Part shown: one piece after another, positions 53,596-54,171 of the stretch
Position numbering within the stretch: position 1 is the first letter of the stretch
Layout of the letters: each line of letters starts with the position of its first letter
Assembly (NCBI GenBank): GCA_021808485.1
Contig: JAKBBN010000013.1
Coordinates: 1-54,171, forward strand
Origin: Planctomycetota bacterium
Lineage (GTDB): Bacteria; Planctomycetota; Phycisphaerae; WQYP01
Reading direction: 5' to 3'
Length of the DNA stretch: 54,171 bases
The notes under the pieces: model-generated
Told to the model about the DNA's origin: nothing
What the model saw: the letters and a program-made list of their open reading frames with translations, nothing else
The model's database searches: none
Made by a program: the position numbers and the translations under genes

Positions 53596-54171
53596 TGGTG
53601 AACCTCGATACTTTCTATTCCGGCGACGGCAGGCGAGCCGCCTGGACATAATAGAAAGCAATTCGATCCAGCGTTTTCGCCCCGCCGCTATGGCATAATT
53701 CCAAGAATTTCCATTTAATCGGACCATGGGCAAAAACCTCCAAAAACCGCGATACGCCCCCCAGTCCCTCAACGACGAACGCCAGCAGCAGCTACCGGGC
53801 GGCCCGGCCGCCGGGCACTGCAACGGCGTCAGGCCGCTGGCGTCCGTTTTGATTCCGGGACGCCCGCCTACGTAGCCGTAAAGATTTATTCCGCCCGCAT
53901 ACCCAATCGGATCGCGTTGCAGCCAGCGTCCGAGGACGGGGTTATAGGTCCGATTGCGGACGTAATAAAGCTGCGTTTCGGGATTGAAGCGATAGCCGCA
54001 ATAGATGATTTCATTGGCACCGTAGCTGTACTGTGTGTCATCATCCGTAAACCACACGCCATCCGCGCCCGGACCGGTGAACACCAGCGTATTCCCATAC
54101 GCATCTGTGTCGTATGCCGCTGAAACCATGCCACGTGGAAATTCCGCTAGCGCAGGGCCGCACCACGGATT
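52609..54171 (-). CDS. RHS repeat-associated core protein, 3' part (5' end beyond the window)
   Basis: The frame is open from the right edge (520 codons visible), so the real start lies outside. Residues about 15-110 show the end of the RHS core: VSAAYDTDAYGNTLVFTGPG, YCGYRFNPETQLYYVRNRTY and GRWLQRDPIGYAGGINLYGY, closing with KTDASG. RHS proteins form large beta-cages whose variable C-terminus is often a toxin or a surface tip. Here the tail after TPLQCPAAG is Arg/Trp-rich and unlike a compact domain for about 75 residues, then becomes a lipoprotein-like segment in the same frame (separate entry). No toxin motif is recognised. Confidence 0.8.
   Translation of the reverse strand, partial: NPWCGPALAEFPRGMVSAAYDTDAYGNTLVFTGPGADGVWFTDDDTQYSYGANEIIYCGYRFNPETQLYYVRNRTYNPVLGRWLQRDPIGYAGGINLYGYVGGRPGIKTDASGLTPLQCPAAGPPGSCCWRSSLRDWGAYRGFWRFLPMVRLNGNSWNYAIAAGRKRWIELLSIMSRRLACRRRNRKYRGSPLGSTCGRKDWWVIGGVSVFMLLWLEGCASQAGGAQQQLLKDRVESLPSGARESLRTDYHSLVKAYGDRFWWFDGWLQHLIFDSPPQMWEKLRYGLVRYRSGGSRLRLRELAVGLPAGWQACAEEHNTWEATYWVRVIPCHENLQMTIVIPQAPRRRMRSTRRSGNQTNSSVGQIPDTQVGADSDLRRMDQAANSTPMDIDAAAPWRFIPRQIAKFMPGGSNLRARELRQSLRLIPKLHDLLDYKENNLYARDRLFNGFTYAFIGAMEVDGAERAVISVFGTSGNWRGKIFLQFDGPMKHLKALRLCGQLAARITLLHQIAPRKLGKAK

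Noticed and set aside
1..54171. tRNA and rRNA genes
   Set aside because: Reading the gaps by eye for T-loop and acceptor patterns gave none. A tRNAscan run would be decisive; I could not run one.

Overview
This is a 54 kb stretch of a GC-rich Gram-negative chromosome, most likely from the Planctomycetota, class Phycisphaerae (inference). The basis is PEP-CTERM surface proteins with dockerin-like tails and autotransporter-type beta-strand repeats, lipid A and heptose genes, a ThiD2-ThiE fusion, an RHS-core protein, and a membrane-anchored excisionase-type HTH protein. I found no tRNA, rRNA, CRISPR array or intact insertion sequence.

Layout. 1-8282 (minus): three large secreted proteins in a row, namely a modular beta-strand repeat protein cut by the left edge, a HAF-repeat/PEP-CTERM protein, and a metzincin-type metalloprotease. 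They share near-identical modules that look recently copied. 8743-11716 (minus): RsmE, a small methyltransferase, a one-helix membrane protein and a TPR lipoprotein. 11764-13774: a stand-alone LigD-type phosphoesterase domain converging on a MATE transporter. 14014-25658 (plus): an envelope and housekeeping block with a GT2 glycosyltransferase, LpxA, ThiE, a cupin, LeuS, LpxK, HldE, GmhB, a C26 peptidase and a thioredoxin-like protein. LpxA and LpxK make lipid A; HldE and GmhB make ADP-heptose. 25850-31666 (plus): a GH28 pectinase-type enzyme, a GT4 glycosyltransferase and two unrecognised exported proteins.

32133-33326 encodes a XylR-type regulator (sugar-binding-like domain plus AraC HTH). 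Two promoters with the same architecture flank it: TTGCGC direct repeats 21 bp apart and a TATAGT -10 box at the same distance. The second promoter drives no convincing gene. It points into about 280 bp rich in hairpins, the first about 17 bp long. This regulator with a possible structured RNA is the best candidate for something undescribed.

33861-40428 (minus) is tmk followed by an efflux operon (TolC, membrane fusion protein, heavy-metal-type RND pump). 40619-45330 holds an outer-membrane barrel protein, a GH5 cellulase-like enzyme and two unknown exported proteins. 45547-49558 holds rpmB (L28), gatC, a PmtA-like methyltransferase, an OmpA-family lipoprotein and the HTH membrane protein. 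50244-51616 is a TauE/SafE exporter with its usual DUF1634 partner. The right end (51617-54171) is the 3' part of an RHS-core gene running in frame into what looks like a separate lipoprotein, then a stretch that appears decayed.
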